A DNA stretch of 40,441 bases from Paenibacillus aceris (GCF_017874035.1 NZ_JAGGKV010000040.1:1-40441); one strand, 5' to 3'; shown: positions 31,899-40,297, counted from the stretch's first letter. The notes: generated by a model from the sequence alone, not told the origin. A program made the numbers and translations.

Positions 31899-33347
31899 TT
31901 GTCGGCAACAGATACCCAATTTGAAACGGTCGTCGGTCTTGAGGTTCACGTTGAACTTCATACCGCATCCAAAATATTTTGCGGTTGTGCAACCTCATTC
32001 GGTGCACCTCCGAATACGAATACATGTCCCGTTTGTTTAGGTCACCCGGGCGTACTGCCCGTGTTGAACCGCCAAGCGGTGGAATATGCCATGAAAGCAG
32101 CGATGGCGTTGAATTGCACAATTTCTACACACAGCAAATTTGACCGTAAAAACTATTTTTACCCGGATTCACCGGACGCCTACCAAACGTCCCAGTATGA
32201 CCAGCCGATCGGTTTGAACGGATGGGTCGATATTGAAGTGAACGGCGAAACCAAACGCATTGGCGTGACTCGCGTTCACTTGGAGGAAGATGCGGGCAAG
32301 TTAACGCACGTGGACGGCGGATATGCCTCACTCGTTGACTTGAATCGCGCCGGAACGCCACTTATCGAGATCGTCTCCGAGCCTGATCTCCGTTCGCCGG
32401 AGGAAGCTCGTGCCTACCTCGAGAAGCTAAGAGCAATCATGATCTACTGCGACGTGTCTGATGTGAAAATGGAGGAAGGTTCGATGCGCTGCGATGCGAA
32501 CATCTCCTTGCGTCCATTCGGACAGGAGAAGTTCGGCACAAGAGCCGAGTTGAAGAACATGAACTCGTTCCGAGGCGTTCTGAAAGGGCTTGAGTACGAA
32601 GAATTCCGCCAAGCGGACATTCTCCGCAGCGGCGGTGAAGTCGAGCAGGAAACGCGACGCTGGGACGATGGACAGGGCAAGACGCTCTCCATGCGTGGCA
32701 AAGAGGATGCGCATGATTACCGTTATTTCCCGGATCCGGACCTCGTTAGCCTGTATATCGACGATGCGTGGAAAGCAAGCGTCAAAGCTTCGATCCCTGA
32801 GCTGCCGGATGCGCGCAAAGCGAGATACAGCAGCCAGTACGGTTTGCCGAGCTATGATGCGGACGTCATCACGTCTTCTATGAAGCTGGCTAACTTTTTC
32901 GAAGAGAGTCTCAACTATACGCAGGATGCCAAAGCTGTCTCGAACTGGATCATGGGCGATCTGCTCGGGTATTTGAATGCGAACAATCTTGAGCTTGCGG
33001 ATGTCAAAGTGACAGGCAAGGGCTTGGGTGAAATGATCGGCCTGATCGAAAAAGGCACGATTTCCAACAAAATCGCCAAAACGGTATTCAAAGAAATGAT
33101 CGAATCCGGTAAAGACCCGCAGAAGATCGTGGAAGAGCAAGGACTCGTTCAGATTAGCGACGAGGGCGCGATTAAAGCCGTTGTCCAGCAGGTTGTTGAC
33201 AATAGTCCGCAATCGGTTGCCGATTTCAAAGCCGGTAAAGAGAAGGCCGTTGGCTTCTTGGTCGGACAAGTAATGAAAGAAACCAAAGGCAAAGCAAATC
33301 CGGGACTGGTTAACAAATTAATTCTGGAGTGCTTGAACAGCAAATGA
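31899..33347 (+). CDS. gatB: Asp/Glu-tRNA amidotransferase subunit B
   Basis: A 482-residue subunit that binds the mischarged tRNA, phosphorylates the acyl group and amidates it. The N-terminal GatB block ETVVGLEVHVELHTASKIFC is followed by CPVCLGHPGVLPVLN with zinc ligands, the conserved HLEEDAGKL and DLNRAGTPLIEIVSEPD blocks, and a C-terminal YqeY-like tail that contacts tRNA. The length is normal. It starts with TTG after AAGGAGG. Confidence 0.97.
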   Translation: MSATDTQFETVVGLEVHVELHTASKIFCGCATSFGAPPNTNTCPVCLGHPGVLPVLNRQAVEYAMKAAMALNCTISTHSKFDRKNYFYPDSPDAYQTSQYDQPIGLNGWVDIEVNGETKRIGVTRVHLEEDAGKLTHVDGGYASLVDLNRAGTPLIEIVSEPDLRSPEEARAYLEKLRAIMIYCDVSDVKMEEGSMRCDANISLRPFGQEKFGTRAELKNMNSFRGVLKGLEYEEFRQADILRSGGEVEQETRRWDDGQGKTLSMRGKEDAHDYRYFPDPDLVSLYIDDAWKASVKASIPELPDARKARYSSQYGLPSYDADVITSSMKLANFFEESLNYTQDAKAVSNWIMGDLLGYLNANNLELADVKVTGKGLGEMIGLIEKGTISNKIAKTVFKEMIESGKDPQKIVEEQGLVQISDEGAIKAVVQQVVDNSPQSVADFKAGKEKAVGFLVGQVMKETKGKANPGLVNKLILECLNSK

Positions 33348-33353
33348 TAAAGT

Positions 33354-33390
33354 AAAGTGGTGAACCCTTCGTGGTCACCACTTTTTATTT
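33354..33390 (+). terminator. Rho-independent terminator of gatCAB
   Basis: AAAGTGGTGA pairs perfectly with TCACCACTTT around an 11-base loop, and the stem runs into T-rich sequence. Confidence 0.93.
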
Positions 33391-33421
33391 ATATTTGACT
33401 TCGATAAAGGAGGCTTCCTGC

Positions 33422-33904
33422 ATGTCCATAAAACCGCTTTCATTGCATACTAATGAGGAAATTTTACATCTGTTAGCGTTACAAATCGCTTCATACCGCG
33501 TGGAAGCTGATCTGATCGGCTTCGAAGACATCCCTCCGTTGAAGGATGGCATTCCGTCCATTCGCGAGGCTGAGGAAACGTTCTATGGCTACTACGTTCA
33601 TGAAGAGAATGAGAATAAATTGGTTGGCGCTATTTCGTACTCCACTAAAGGCTGCGTAGTTACGATCTGCCGGATGATGGTGCATCCTAATTTTTTTCGG
33701 CGCGGGATTGCTAGAGCGCTTTTGGAACATATACTACAAGAACAAGAGAAATGTGGCGCACAGCTGTTCGTTGTATCTACCGGCACGGCGAATTTACCGG
33801 CAGTCCAGCTGTATCAAAGCTTTGATTTTACAACGAAGCGGGTATTCACCGTTCCTCCCGGCGTATCTTTAACTACTTTTGAGCGGCCGGCGGCAATCCG
33901 ATAA
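33422..33904 (+). CDS. GNAT-family N-acetyltransferase
   Basis: A 160-residue GNAT protein. The acetyl-CoA binding motif A is ICRMMVHPNFFRRGIARALL (about residues 80-99), and motif B includes NLPAVQLYQSFDF. The ATG at 33422 follows AAGGAGG. An in-frame start 51 bases earlier lies in the gatB terminator and is unlikely. The substrate is unknown. It stands between the gatB terminator and the MgtC-like gene. Confidence 0.9.
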   Translation: MSIKPLSLHTNEEILHLLALQIASYRVEADLIGFEDIPPLKDGIPSIREAEETFYGYYVHEENENKLVGAISYSTKGCVVTICRMMVHPNFFRRGIARALLEHILQEQEKCGAQLFVVSTGTANLPAVQLYQSFDFTTKRVFTVPPGVSLTTFERPAAIR

Positions 33905-33982
33905 CGCTTTTTACCATAAGATCCTTTAGAGGGGTTGACGTGTTACCATACATTTCCATGCCAAAAAAGAGGTGATTTTATC

Positions 33983-34690
33983 GTGAGTAATCCATGGGTC
34001 ATAGATCAAATTCATATCACTATACGGCTAGTATTGGCACTATTTCTTGGAGGCTTAATCGGGTTTGAACGAGAGGTGAGCTCTCATGCAGCAGGGCTTC
34101 GTACGCATATTTTGGTCTGTGTGGGGTCAGCCTTGGTGATGCTGCTTTCCATGTATGGATTTAGCGCTTTTGTGAATGAAGTCAATGTTCGTCTCGATCC
34201 CTCGCGTTTGGCTGCGCAGGTGATCAGCGGTATCGGCTTCTTAGGCGCTGGGACGATTATTTTTAACGGGAGGTCCATTACAGGACTAACGACTGCGGCT
34301 TCCCTTTGGGTTGTGGCGGGGATTGGGCTTGCCGTTGGGGCTGGCTTTTATTATCCGGCCGTTTTGGCTTGCTTCATGGTACTTATTTCCTTGTGGATTC
34401 TGAACAAAGTGGAGCATAAATTTTTTAATGGGAAAAAAATACGCATACTCAAAATTCAAGCAGCTGACCAGCCGGGGACACTCGGTCTGATCACTACCCT
34501 ATTAGGCAAAGAGAAAGTGGATATTCGCAAAATTACATTGGAAGAGCAAGAGAACCAGAATAAGCCGAATCACGTTCAAATTACATTTCATGTCACGATT
34601 CCTAAGCCTTCTATTATTGTCTCCGTGCTGGAAGGAATCAATCAAATCGAGGGAGTTAGCGGTGTTACTATGGAAAAAAGTAAAAGTTGA
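33983..34690 (+). CDS. MgtC/SapB-family membrane protein
   Basis: A 235-residue protein with four or five N-terminal membrane helices in the first 140 residues and a soluble ACT-like C-terminal domain. The family core LFLGGLIGFEREVSSHAAGL then RTHILVCVGSAL, and later VISGIGFLGAGTIIF and TGLTTAASLWVVAGIGLA, are clear. MgtC proteins are linked to low-magnesium survival and modulation of ATP synthase. I chose the GTG at 33983 behind AGAGGTG. Four bases overlap the longer frame of the following sigma gene, but not its chosen start. Confidence 0.92.
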   Translation: MSNPWVIDQIHITIRLVLALFLGGLIGFEREVSSHAAGLRTHILVCVGSALVMLLSMYGFSAFVNEVNVRLDPSRLAAQVISGIGFLGAGTIIFNGRSITGLTTAASLWVVAGIGLAVGAGFYYPAVLACFMVLISLWILNKVEHKFFNGKKIRILKIQAADQPGTLGLITTLLGKEKVDIRKITLEEQENQNKPNHVQITFHVTIPKPSIIVSVLEGINQIEGVSGVTMEKSKS

Positions 34691-34752
34691 AGGGTTCCTT
34701 CCGCGAAAAGCGTCTAAGTTTTAAGACGAAATGGAAAGGGGGAAGGCGGGGC

Positions 34753-35355
34753 ATGGACAATTTGACGGATGAGCAGCTAATCGATCGGGTCCGTCAAGGT
34801 CATTCCGATGCTTATCGTGTATTGGTAGAGCGGCACAAAAGCTATATTTATACACTTGTATACCGAATGGTAGGGCATAAGGAAACTGCTGAAGACTTAA
34901 CCCAGGATGTGTTCGTCAAGCTTTTTCGTTCCTTATCTCATTTTCGTGGGGATGCGAAGTTTACGACTTGGTTATATCGCATGACGACGAATCTCGTAAC
35001 AGATTTTAGGCGTTCGCAGAAGCGCAAGCCCTATGAAGCGCTGCTTGATAAAATGAAGGGTTGGTTTACGGACAGCAGGGAACAGCCGGAGGAAATCGCT
35101 CTTTTGAAAGACGAACAGGAACGAATGCAGGGTCTCTTATCTGAGCTTCCGGACAAGTACAGATTAATCATGTATCTGTATCATTATAAGCAGCTTTCCT
35201 ACCAAGAGATGTCCCAAGCCACAGGACTTCCTGTCAAAACGCTCGAAACCAGGTTGTACCGGGGAAAAGCGATGCTCAAAGAAAAATGGTTGGAGGTGAA
35301 CTCGCATGAAACCCAAACAGCAGGAAGACATCCGGCTCACGCAGCGCCTAAATAA
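34753..35355 (+). CDS. ECF-type RNA polymerase sigma factor
   Basis: A 200-residue extracytoplasmic-function sigma factor. Region 2 (residues about 20-90) has RMVGHKETAEDLTQDVFVKL, and region 4 (about 130-180) has YHYKQLSYQEMSQATGLPVK then TLETRLYRGKAML, a SigW/SigV-like helix-turn-helix. The ATG at 34753 follows a GGGGG-rich ribosome site. The upstream in-frame extension lacks family likeness. Its end overlaps the next gene by 50 bases, so the two are coupled and probably a sigma/anti-sigma pair. The signal and regulon are unknown. Confidence 0.92.
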   Translation: MDNLTDEQLIDRVRQGHSDAYRVLVERHKSYIYTLVYRMVGHKETAEDLTQDVFVKLFRSLSHFRGDAKFTTWLYRMTTNLVTDFRRSQKRKPYEALLDKMKGWFTDSREQPEEIALLKDEQERMQGLLSELPDKYRLIMYLYHYKQLSYQEMSQATGLPVKTLETRLYRGKAMLKEKWLEVNSHETQTAGRHPAHAAPK

Positions 35356-35614
35356 GCTGTTAGACGAGCTGCCGCTACACGAACCAAGCCCCTTGCTGAC
35401 GGACCGTATCATGCGTGCCGTCCAAACAAATGAGTTCTCTGCGCCGCAAGTCAATTCGCAAGTGCACCGACGGAAAGCTTGGATCAACGGCTTCGTGGCA
35501 ACCGCAGCGACAGTGCTCCTATTCCAGTTGGGAATCATTCACAAAATCATGAACATCGATATGGGGATTATTCAAATCACAACGTATATTCAACATTTAT
35601 CTGGTTTATTATGA
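35306..35614 (+). CDS. Probable anti-sigma factor (single transmembrane)
   Basis: A 102-residue protein, beginning 50 bases before the sigma gene ends. The first 70 residues are charged and helical (QQEDIRLTQRLNKLLDELPL), followed by one membrane helix at about residues 67-80 and a short outer tail. It lacks a visible zinc anti-sigma HxxxCxxC motif. The overlap with an ECF sigma gene and the topology suggest an anti-sigma factor, or a small subunit of that system. AGGTG precedes the ATG. Confidence 0.7.
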   Translation: MKPKQQEDIRLTQRLNKLLDELPLHEPSPLLTDRIMRAVQTNEFSAPQVNSQVHRRKAWINGFVATAATVLLFQLGIIHKIMNIDMGIIQITTYIQHLSGLL

Positions 35615-35637
35615 CGAGAAGAACGGAGGCTTTTCAC

Positions 35638-36222
35638 ATGCATATTCCAAAAGACGGCTCACATATCCCCCCGTATTCAACGGATACTTCCTATCCAAGC
35701 TATGCGCCTTATTATCCTATTCCAAGGAAGCGCAAATGGGTTGCAGGCGTGTTATCTTTTATCGTCCCTGGAACCGGTCATTTCTATTTAGGGCTCATGC
35801 AGCGCGGCTTATTCCTGATGATGCTGCTGATTCTCGATATCTTTATCATTACCTCGCTGGCTTCTCAGGACGATACAAGCGTTCCGGCAGTCACACTATT
35901 CGCCTTGTTTATTCCTGTGATTTATTTCTACAATCTCTTCGATGCTCTTCAAATCACGGATTATGTGAACCGGCGTAATGAACTGGGCGAGTTTGCAGGC
36001 TCCTATGAGCATGAGTTTCATGACCCATTGCAGAAGCTGATCAAAGGGACCAACATGGGTGTGCTTCTCGTTGTTGCCGGTGTTCTTTTCTTTCTTCTAA
36101 GTAACAAGCCGAAGTGGGTTACTGGACTCTTTGATTTTATGGGCTCGTATTTGGGTGCCATTGTTCTTGTTCTTGGAGGTTTGGCTCTTTACGTCCTGGA
36201 TTCACGGAAAAATAAGCACTAA
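35638..36222 (+). CDS. Multi-pass membrane protein, sigma-operon associated
   Basis: A 194-residue protein with a Tyr/Pro-rich N-terminus (about residues 1-28), then a TM2-like glycine region (VLSFIVPGTGHFYLGLMQRG) and two or three hydrophobic helices, a charged loop and two further helices. The function is unknown. I chose the ATG at 35638 because GGAGG lies about ten bases upstream. An ATG at 35611 would overlap the previous stop. It follows the sigma and anti-sigma genes and is probably cotranscribed. Confidence 0.82.
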   Translation: MHIPKDGSHIPPYSTDTSYPSYAPYYPIPRKRKWVAGVLSFIVPGTGHFYLGLMQRGLFLMMLLILDIFIITSLASQDDTSVPAVTLFALFIPVIYFYNLFDALQITDYVNRRNELGEFAGSYEHEFHDPLQKLIKGTNMGVLLVVAGVLFFLLSNKPKWVTGLFDFMGSYLGAIVLVLGGLALYVLDSRKNKH

Positions 36223-36248
36223 CCCGCTCACGAATCCGCTAACCATGA

Positions 36249-36278
36249 TTGACAAAAGGGAATGACCACACGTACAAT
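36249..36278 (+). promoter_or_regulatory. Promoter of perR
   Basis: TTGACA (36249-36254) and TACAAT (36273-36278) are 18 bases apart. The downstream AT-rich sequence could hold a PerR box, but I could not find a good match. Confidence 0.7.
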
Positions 36279-36320
36279 ATAATGTAAGGTTTTATTGACT
36301 AACAGCGGGTGGTGTGTAAC

Positions 36321-36755
36321 ATGGCAGCACAATTAGAACAGGCATTAGCTAAATTGAAAACAACAGGTGTTCGAATGACGCCTCAACGTCATGCGATTTT
36401 ATCCTATTTGCTGGACTCCATGACGCATCCGACAGCAGATGATATTTACAAGTCCCTCGAATCCAAATTTCCTAACATGAGCGTAGCGACTGTTTACAAT
36501 AATCTTAAAGTTTTTATTGAATCGGGACTCGTTCGGGAACTGACTTATGGAGACAGCTCGAGTCGCTTTGATGCGGATATGACCGATCATTACCATGCGG
36601 TTTGCGAAGTATGCGGCAAGATTGCGGACTTTGAATACCCGCCTCTTCATGATATTGAGAGTACCGCTGCAGGGCAAACAGGCTTTCAAGTTGGCGGTTA
36701 TCGGTTAGAGGTCTATGGTGTCTGCCCGGATTGCTCAGGGGTTACCAGGCATTGA
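36321..36755 (+). CDS. perR: Peroxide-responsive repressor PerR (Fur family)
   Basis: A 144-residue Fur-family metal-dependent repressor. It matches my recollection of B. subtilis PerR over its length, one residue shorter at the N-terminus. Regulatory-metal ligands are H36, D84, H90, H92 and D103 (H37, D85, H91, H93 and D104 in B. subtilis). The structural zinc site is C95/C98 and C135/C138. D103, which marks PerR as opposed to Fur, is present. The ATG at 36321 follows GGGTGGTG. PerR senses peroxide by metal-catalysed histidine oxidation and represses catalase, peroxidase and iron-storage genes. Confidence 0.95.
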   Translation: MAAQLEQALAKLKTTGVRMTPQRHAILSYLLDSMTHPTADDIYKSLESKFPNMSVATVYNNLKVFIESGLVRELTYGDSSSRFDADMTDHYHAVCEVCGKIADFEYPPLHDIESTAAGQTGFQVGGYRLEVYGVCPDCSGVTRH

Positions 36756-36791
36756 CTTTCGCAGAATTCCTCATAACCTGTATCTATGTTG

Positions 36792-36854
36792 TATAATGAA
36801 ACGTGATCGAACCTTTTCGCGCAAACGGAAGGTGAGAGCGCGTTTTTTCTTTTT
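36792..36854 (+). promoter_or_regulatory. TATAAT box and terminator-like hairpin ahead of the GH18 gene
   Basis: TATAAT (36792-36797) lies 37 bases after the perR stop, without a good -35 box. Beyond it CGCGC (36818-36822) pairs with GCGCG (36838-36842), followed by six T, one C and five T. An alternative stem of CCTT (36812) with AAGG (36829) would share bases with the first. It could be the perR terminator or a leader attenuator of the GH18 gene. Confidence 0.4.
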
Positions 36855-36878
36855 ATATCGCATAAAGGAAGTGAAAAC

Positions 36879-38591
36879 TTGCAGCAGCGCAAAAGATCGT
36901 CGAAGAAAATCCTTCTTATTTGTTCACTGTTTTTCGGTATGTTCGCCGCGGGAGCAGCAACATTTCTGTGGCAGCAGTTCGCCCCTAACCGTACAAAAGT
37001 TGATACTGAATATCATGAACTAAGCAAGCCGGTCTTTTATCAAGGGAATTATTATAAAATAAGCGCGATTGGCGAAAAAGAGGGATTGAAGCTCCCGCTT
37101 GAACTTATTCAGGAGTGGATCGACCCCTCCATCATATATGAAAAAAGCAGCGATTCCGTCATCATCACAACCAAGGATAAAGTTTTGCGGCTGAAGACGA
37201 CTGAGCTTTCAGCATTGATGAACGAGAAGCCGATCAGCCTGTCTTTTCCGGTTGAGAAGAAAGAGAATGAAATTTACGTGCCTATAGAGCCGCTGCGCCA
37301 ACTGTATCCTTTTGAAATCAGAGAGTCCGAGAAGTCGGGAGCCGTCCTTTTATTTAAAAAAGGAGAAGTTCTCAAGTGGGGGAAACATGCGGATTCTGAA
37401 GAAGCTCAGCTGCGCACTTTTGCCTCGATCAAAGCACCGATTGTATCCAGTATCTCCGAAGGCGAGCAAGTAATGCTGCTTGGAGAAGAGGATGATTGGT
37501 ATCGTGTTCAGCAGCAGACCGGGCAAATCGGATATGTGCGTAAGTCCGACATTACGATGGATCATGAAGAAACGATTCCCGTACAAGAGCAAACATCAAC
37601 CTATGTGCCATGGCAGCCTCCTGCCGGTAAATTGAATTTGACTTGGGAGCATGTCATCACCAAGAATCCCGATACGACCAAGCTTGGCGATATGCCGGGT
37701 TTGCAGGTTGTCAGCCCTACTTGGTTCTCGCTGGCTGATGGAGAAGGACGCCTTAAGAACTTAGCCGATGCGGCTTATGTCAAATGGGCGCAAACCCGCA
37801 ATTTACAGGTTTGGGCATTGTTCAGCAACGGTTTTGATCCTGATGTGACCAATAAAGTGCTGTCTACTTACGATCTCCGTATGAAGGTCATTAAGCAATT
37901 GCTTGGCTTTGCGCAAACGTATAAACTGCAAGGCATCAACATTGATTTTGAAAATGTATATCTCAAAGATAAAGATAATCTCGTTCAATTTGTCCGGGAA
38001 ATGACTCCTTTTATGCATGAACAAGGTTTGGCCGTATCCATTGATGTGACACCCAAGTCAAGCAACGAAATGTGGTCGGTGTTTTATGACCGTCCAGCGC
38101 TTGCCGAAGTGGTTGATTACATGATGGTGATGGCCTATGACGAATATTGGGCCACTAGTCCCAAATCGGGCTCCGTATCCTCTTTGCCGTGGACAGAACG
38201 GTCTGTGACCCAGATTCTGAATGCGGATAAGGTCCCACCTTCTAAGCTGGTCCTAGGGGTGCCATATTATACGCGTCAATGGACAGAAGAGACGAAAAAC
38301 GGTAAACTGACGGCCACCTCCAAAACATTAACCATGGAAGCCGCCCAGGCCATCATCAAAGATAGAAAGCTAACCCCAACGTTTCTGCCGGATACCGGAC
38401 AAAACTACGTGGAGTACAAAGATGGTGAAAAGCTTATCCGGATTTGGCTGGAGGATGAAACCTCGATGAAAGCACGGCTTGATCTCGTCAAAAAGTACAA
38501 TCTGGCTGGAGTGGCCACATGGAGAAGAGGCTTTGAGCAGTCATCGATGTGGAAAGTCATTCAGGACGGTTTACAGCCTGCAGCACCATAA
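36879..38591 (+). CDS. SH3-containing GH18 glycosidase, cell-wall associated
   Basis: A 570-residue protein with an N-terminal membrane anchor (about residues 10-29). A region of about 130 residues resembles a copper-amine-oxidase-N-like domain. A bacterial SH3 domain follows (about 183-230, ASIKAPIVSSISEGEQVMLL then DDWYRVQQQTGQIGYVRKSD). The C-terminal 330 residues form a GH18 barrel with GINIDFENV: E358 is the probable catalytic acid (the D-x-E core of DxxDxDxE). Similar Bacillus proteins (YdhD, YaaH/SleL family) act on peptidoglycan or spore cortex. It starts with TTG after AAAGGAAGTG. The gene is placed between perR and ygzB. Confidence 0.88.
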   Translation: MQQRKRSSKKILLICSLFFGMFAAGAATFLWQQFAPNRTKVDTEYHELSKPVFYQGNYYKISAIGEKEGLKLPLELIQEWIDPSIIYEKSSDSVIITTKDKVLRLKTTELSALMNEKPISLSFPVEKKENEIYVPIEPLRQLYPFEIRESEKSGAVLLFKKGEVLKWGKHADSEEAQLRTFASIKAPIVSSISEGEQVMLLGEEDDWYRVQQQTGQIGYVRKSDITMDHEETIPVQEQTSTYVPWQPPAGKLNLTWEHVITKNPDTTKLGDMPGLQVVSPTWFSLADGEGRLKNLADAAYVKWAQTRNLQVWALFSNGFDPDVTNKVLSTYDLRMKVIKQLLGFAQTYKLQGINIDFENVYLKDKDNLVQFVREMTPFMHEQGLAVSIDVTPKSSNEMWSVFYDRPALAEVVDYMMVMAYDEYWATSPKSGSVSSLPWTERSVTQILNADKVPPSKLVLGVPYYTRQWTEETKNGKLTATSKTLTMEAAQAIIKDRKLTPTFLPDTGQNYVEYKDGEKLIRIWLEDETSMKARLDLVKKYNLAGVATWRRGFEQSSMWKVIQDGLQPAAP

Positions 38592-38596
38592 AACCC

Positions 38597-38640
38597 CAAA
38601 AAAGCCGAACCCTGCAAAGAAAAAGGGAACGGCTTTTTTT
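38597..38640. terminator. Bidirectional terminator between GH18 and ygzB genes
   Basis: AAAAAAGCCG with CCCT pairs with AGGG and CGGCTTTTTTT. The A-run on one side and T-run on the other let it work in both directions between convergent genes. Confidence 0.93.
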
Positions 38641-38649
38641 ACTTTCCTC

Positions 38650-39054
38650 TCAATGAGGCTTATGCTCATGATCTCTGTTCGGTTCGAGCGGAACGGCATG
38701 TCCGGCGGCTGTTTCGTTCTCAGCTGTATGCTGGTATTGAGGATCAACTGTGAGTATCGTTTTGCAGAACATACAGCGATCTGTTTTTCCTAGCATTTTG
38801 GTTCTTCTTCCACACTCCGGACAATCAAGGGCAATCGCTGAGGTGGACAGCATGCCCGCCCAGAAGTAAATACCCATACTAACCAACATGGAAATCATCC
38901 CGATAATCATAAAGATGACAGCTACAATCCGACCTGCTTTTCCCCAGTCAAAAACGACCCCCGCTAAACCTATAATCATTAGCAGCATGCCGCCCATTGT
39001 TAAAGCAAGACCCCACAAGCGGAATTCATTAACTTTACTTGATCTGAAACGCAC
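38650..39054 (-). CDS. ygzB: YgzB-family (DUF2614) zinc-ribbon membrane protein
   Basis: A 134-residue protein with two hydrophobic helices (about residues 12-33 and 43-65) and a zinc ribbon (CPECGRRT and CMFC, about 78-99). RFRSSKVNEFRLWGL at the N-terminus and STSAIALDCPECG match my memory of B. subtilis YgzB. I chose the GTG at 39054 because GGGGGGAA precedes it. The longer upstream frame runs into the ygxA gene on the other strand. In B. subtilis ygzB is next to perR. The function is unknown. Confidence 0.85.
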   Translation of the reverse strand: MRFRSSKVNEFRLWGLALTMGGMLLMIIGLAGVVFDWGKAGRIVAVIFMIIGMISMLVSMGIYFWAGMLSTSAIALDCPECGRRTKMLGKTDRCMFCKTILTVDPQYQHTAENETAAGHAVPLEPNRDHEHKPH

Positions 39055-39177
39055 GTGATGTTCCCCCCATAATTTAGCTATCAGTTTTGTATGATTTGTC
39101 ACAGAATACAGCAGGAAACTCCTCTTGTGTTGTAGAAATAAGATATAAACAATTGGAGACAGGAGCTTTGGACACCC

Positions 39178-40047
39178 ATGGGAATTGATAAAGAGCAGTT
39201 TTTGCTTAAGTTCCGAAATGACGAGCGGATCATTAGCGTCATGGCGGTTGATAATCCTAAGCAACTTCCCTCACTGACAGATGGCTTTGATACACTTCTG
39301 CTTATCGTAACGAACGACCTGAGCCTGAACAATCATACTACTAATTATATAAGAGACGATTCTCGGATACAAGAAAGGTGGGTAGATCCCTCCTCCATTG
39401 AACAATGGATACGTCAAGGTCACAACCGAAATATCCTTCACTGGCTGCTAAAAGGGGAGATACTTCTGGATCAGAATACGTATTTAGAAGGGCTGCGCCA
39501 TCGCATACTTGAATTTCCGGCTGATCTGCGTGAGCATAAGCTTCTTGTTGAGTTCTCTCTTTTTCTGCGTAAATATCTTCAAAGCAAGGAATATATCCTT
39601 GATGAGCATTTGCTCGATGCGTACAATAATATTCTAGAAGCTCTGCATCACTGGGCTCGCATTGTCATCATTGAGGATGGCTATCACCCTGAAATTACCG
39701 TATGGAGGCAGATTCGTGCGATAAATCCAGGCGTGTATAAGTTGTATGAGGAATTGACGATGAGCAAAGAGACATTAAAACAACGAGTTCAGCTGGTATT
39801 GCTGGCCTGTGAATTTTCCGTTATGTCAAAAATGGAGAGATGCTGCGAGGCGTTTATTCAGATACTCAGAGAAAATGAAAAGGCTCTAAGTTCGGATGAA
39901 CTTCAACAGCATGCGCAATTAATAGAAATAAAGACAGAGCTTCCTCTATTGCTGAATAAACTCGTCAAAAAAGGCTTGATTAAAGAAGTAGCTGTTCTCA
40001 TCGATGATGAAACTTCAGACATCGAGCTGAGATATACAAGCGTATAA
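39178..40047 (+). CDS. ygxA: YgxA-like nucleotidyltransferase-family protein
   Basis: A 289-residue soluble protein. Residues 1-110 resemble the nucleotidyltransferase fold (MGIDKEQFLLKFRNDERIIS, TLLLIVTNDLSLNNH), but the catalytic GS-x-DxD motif is not evident. The C-terminal half is helical. It matches my recollection of YgxA, which in B. subtilis lies after ygzB and just before an rrn operon, exactly its place here. ATG with AGGAG about 12 bases upstream. The role is unknown. It may have lost enzymatic activity. Confidence 0.8.
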   Translation: MGIDKEQFLLKFRNDERIISVMAVDNPKQLPSLTDGFDTLLLIVTNDLSLNNHTTNYIRDDSRIQERWVDPSSIEQWIRQGHNRNILHWLLKGEILLDQNTYLEGLRHRILEFPADLREHKLLVEFSLFLRKYLQSKEYILDEHLLDAYNNILEALHHWARIVIIEDGYHPEITVWRQIRAINPGVYKLYEELTMSKETLKQRVQLVLLACEFSVMSKMERCCEAFIQILRENEKALSSDELQQHAQLIEIKTELPLLLNKLVKKGLIKEVAVLIDDETSDIELRYTSV

Positions 40048-40061
40048 CGGTAAAACCCAGT

Positions 40062-40095
40062 GAGAATCAGATGCCAATCTGGTTCTTTTTTTTAT
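40062..40095 (+). terminator. Rho-independent terminator after ygxA
   Basis: AGAATCAGAT pairs with ATCTGGTTCT (with one G-T pair) around a four-base loop, followed by eight T. It insulates the rrn promoters. Confidence 0.93.
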
Positions 40096-40109
40096 TTTAA
40101 ATTAATTGC

Positions 40110-40163
40110 TTGACTTTGAATGCGATTCTATGATAAATTAACTCTCGCCGCTAAAAACGGGCC
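40110..40163 (+). promoter_or_regulatory. rrn promoter P1 with GCCGCTAAA start-region motif
   Basis: TTGACT (40110-40115) and TAAATT (40134-40139) are 18 bases apart. The start region carries TCGCCGCTAAAAACGGGCC (40145-40163), which recurs after P2. AT-rich sequence lies upstream, as in rrn promoters. Confidence 0.75.
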
Positions 40164-40228
40164 ACATGATTAAGCTAATGAAGGACAAGGGTGTAAGCGA
40201 AGTAAGAAAAAAGAAAAATAAAAAAAGC

Positions 40229-40285
40229 TTGCATTGATTAGCTTGGATGTGATATATTATAAAAGTCGCCGCTAAACGGACGGCC
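40229..40285 (+). promoter_or_regulatory. rrn promoter P2 with duplicated start-region motif
   Basis: TTGCAT (40229-40234) and TATATT (40253-40258) are 18 bases apart, behind an A-rich tract that looks like an UP element (40206-40226). TCGCCGCTAAACGGACGGCC (40266-40285) is close to the motif after P1. Confidence 0.75.
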
Positions 40286-40297
40286 TAGAAAAAGAAA

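Noticed and set aside
32427..33269. A 280-residue minus-strand reading frame opposite gatB
   Set aside because: It is antisense to a highly conserved gene, with no independent support.
33371..33421. Longer N-terminal start for the GNAT gene
   Set aside because: The extension is encoded in the gatB terminator, and a strong AAGGAGG lies before the internal ATG.
36276..36300. PerR box in the perR leader
   Set aside because: The sequence is AT-rich but does not match the TTATAATNATTATAA palindrome well enough to claim.
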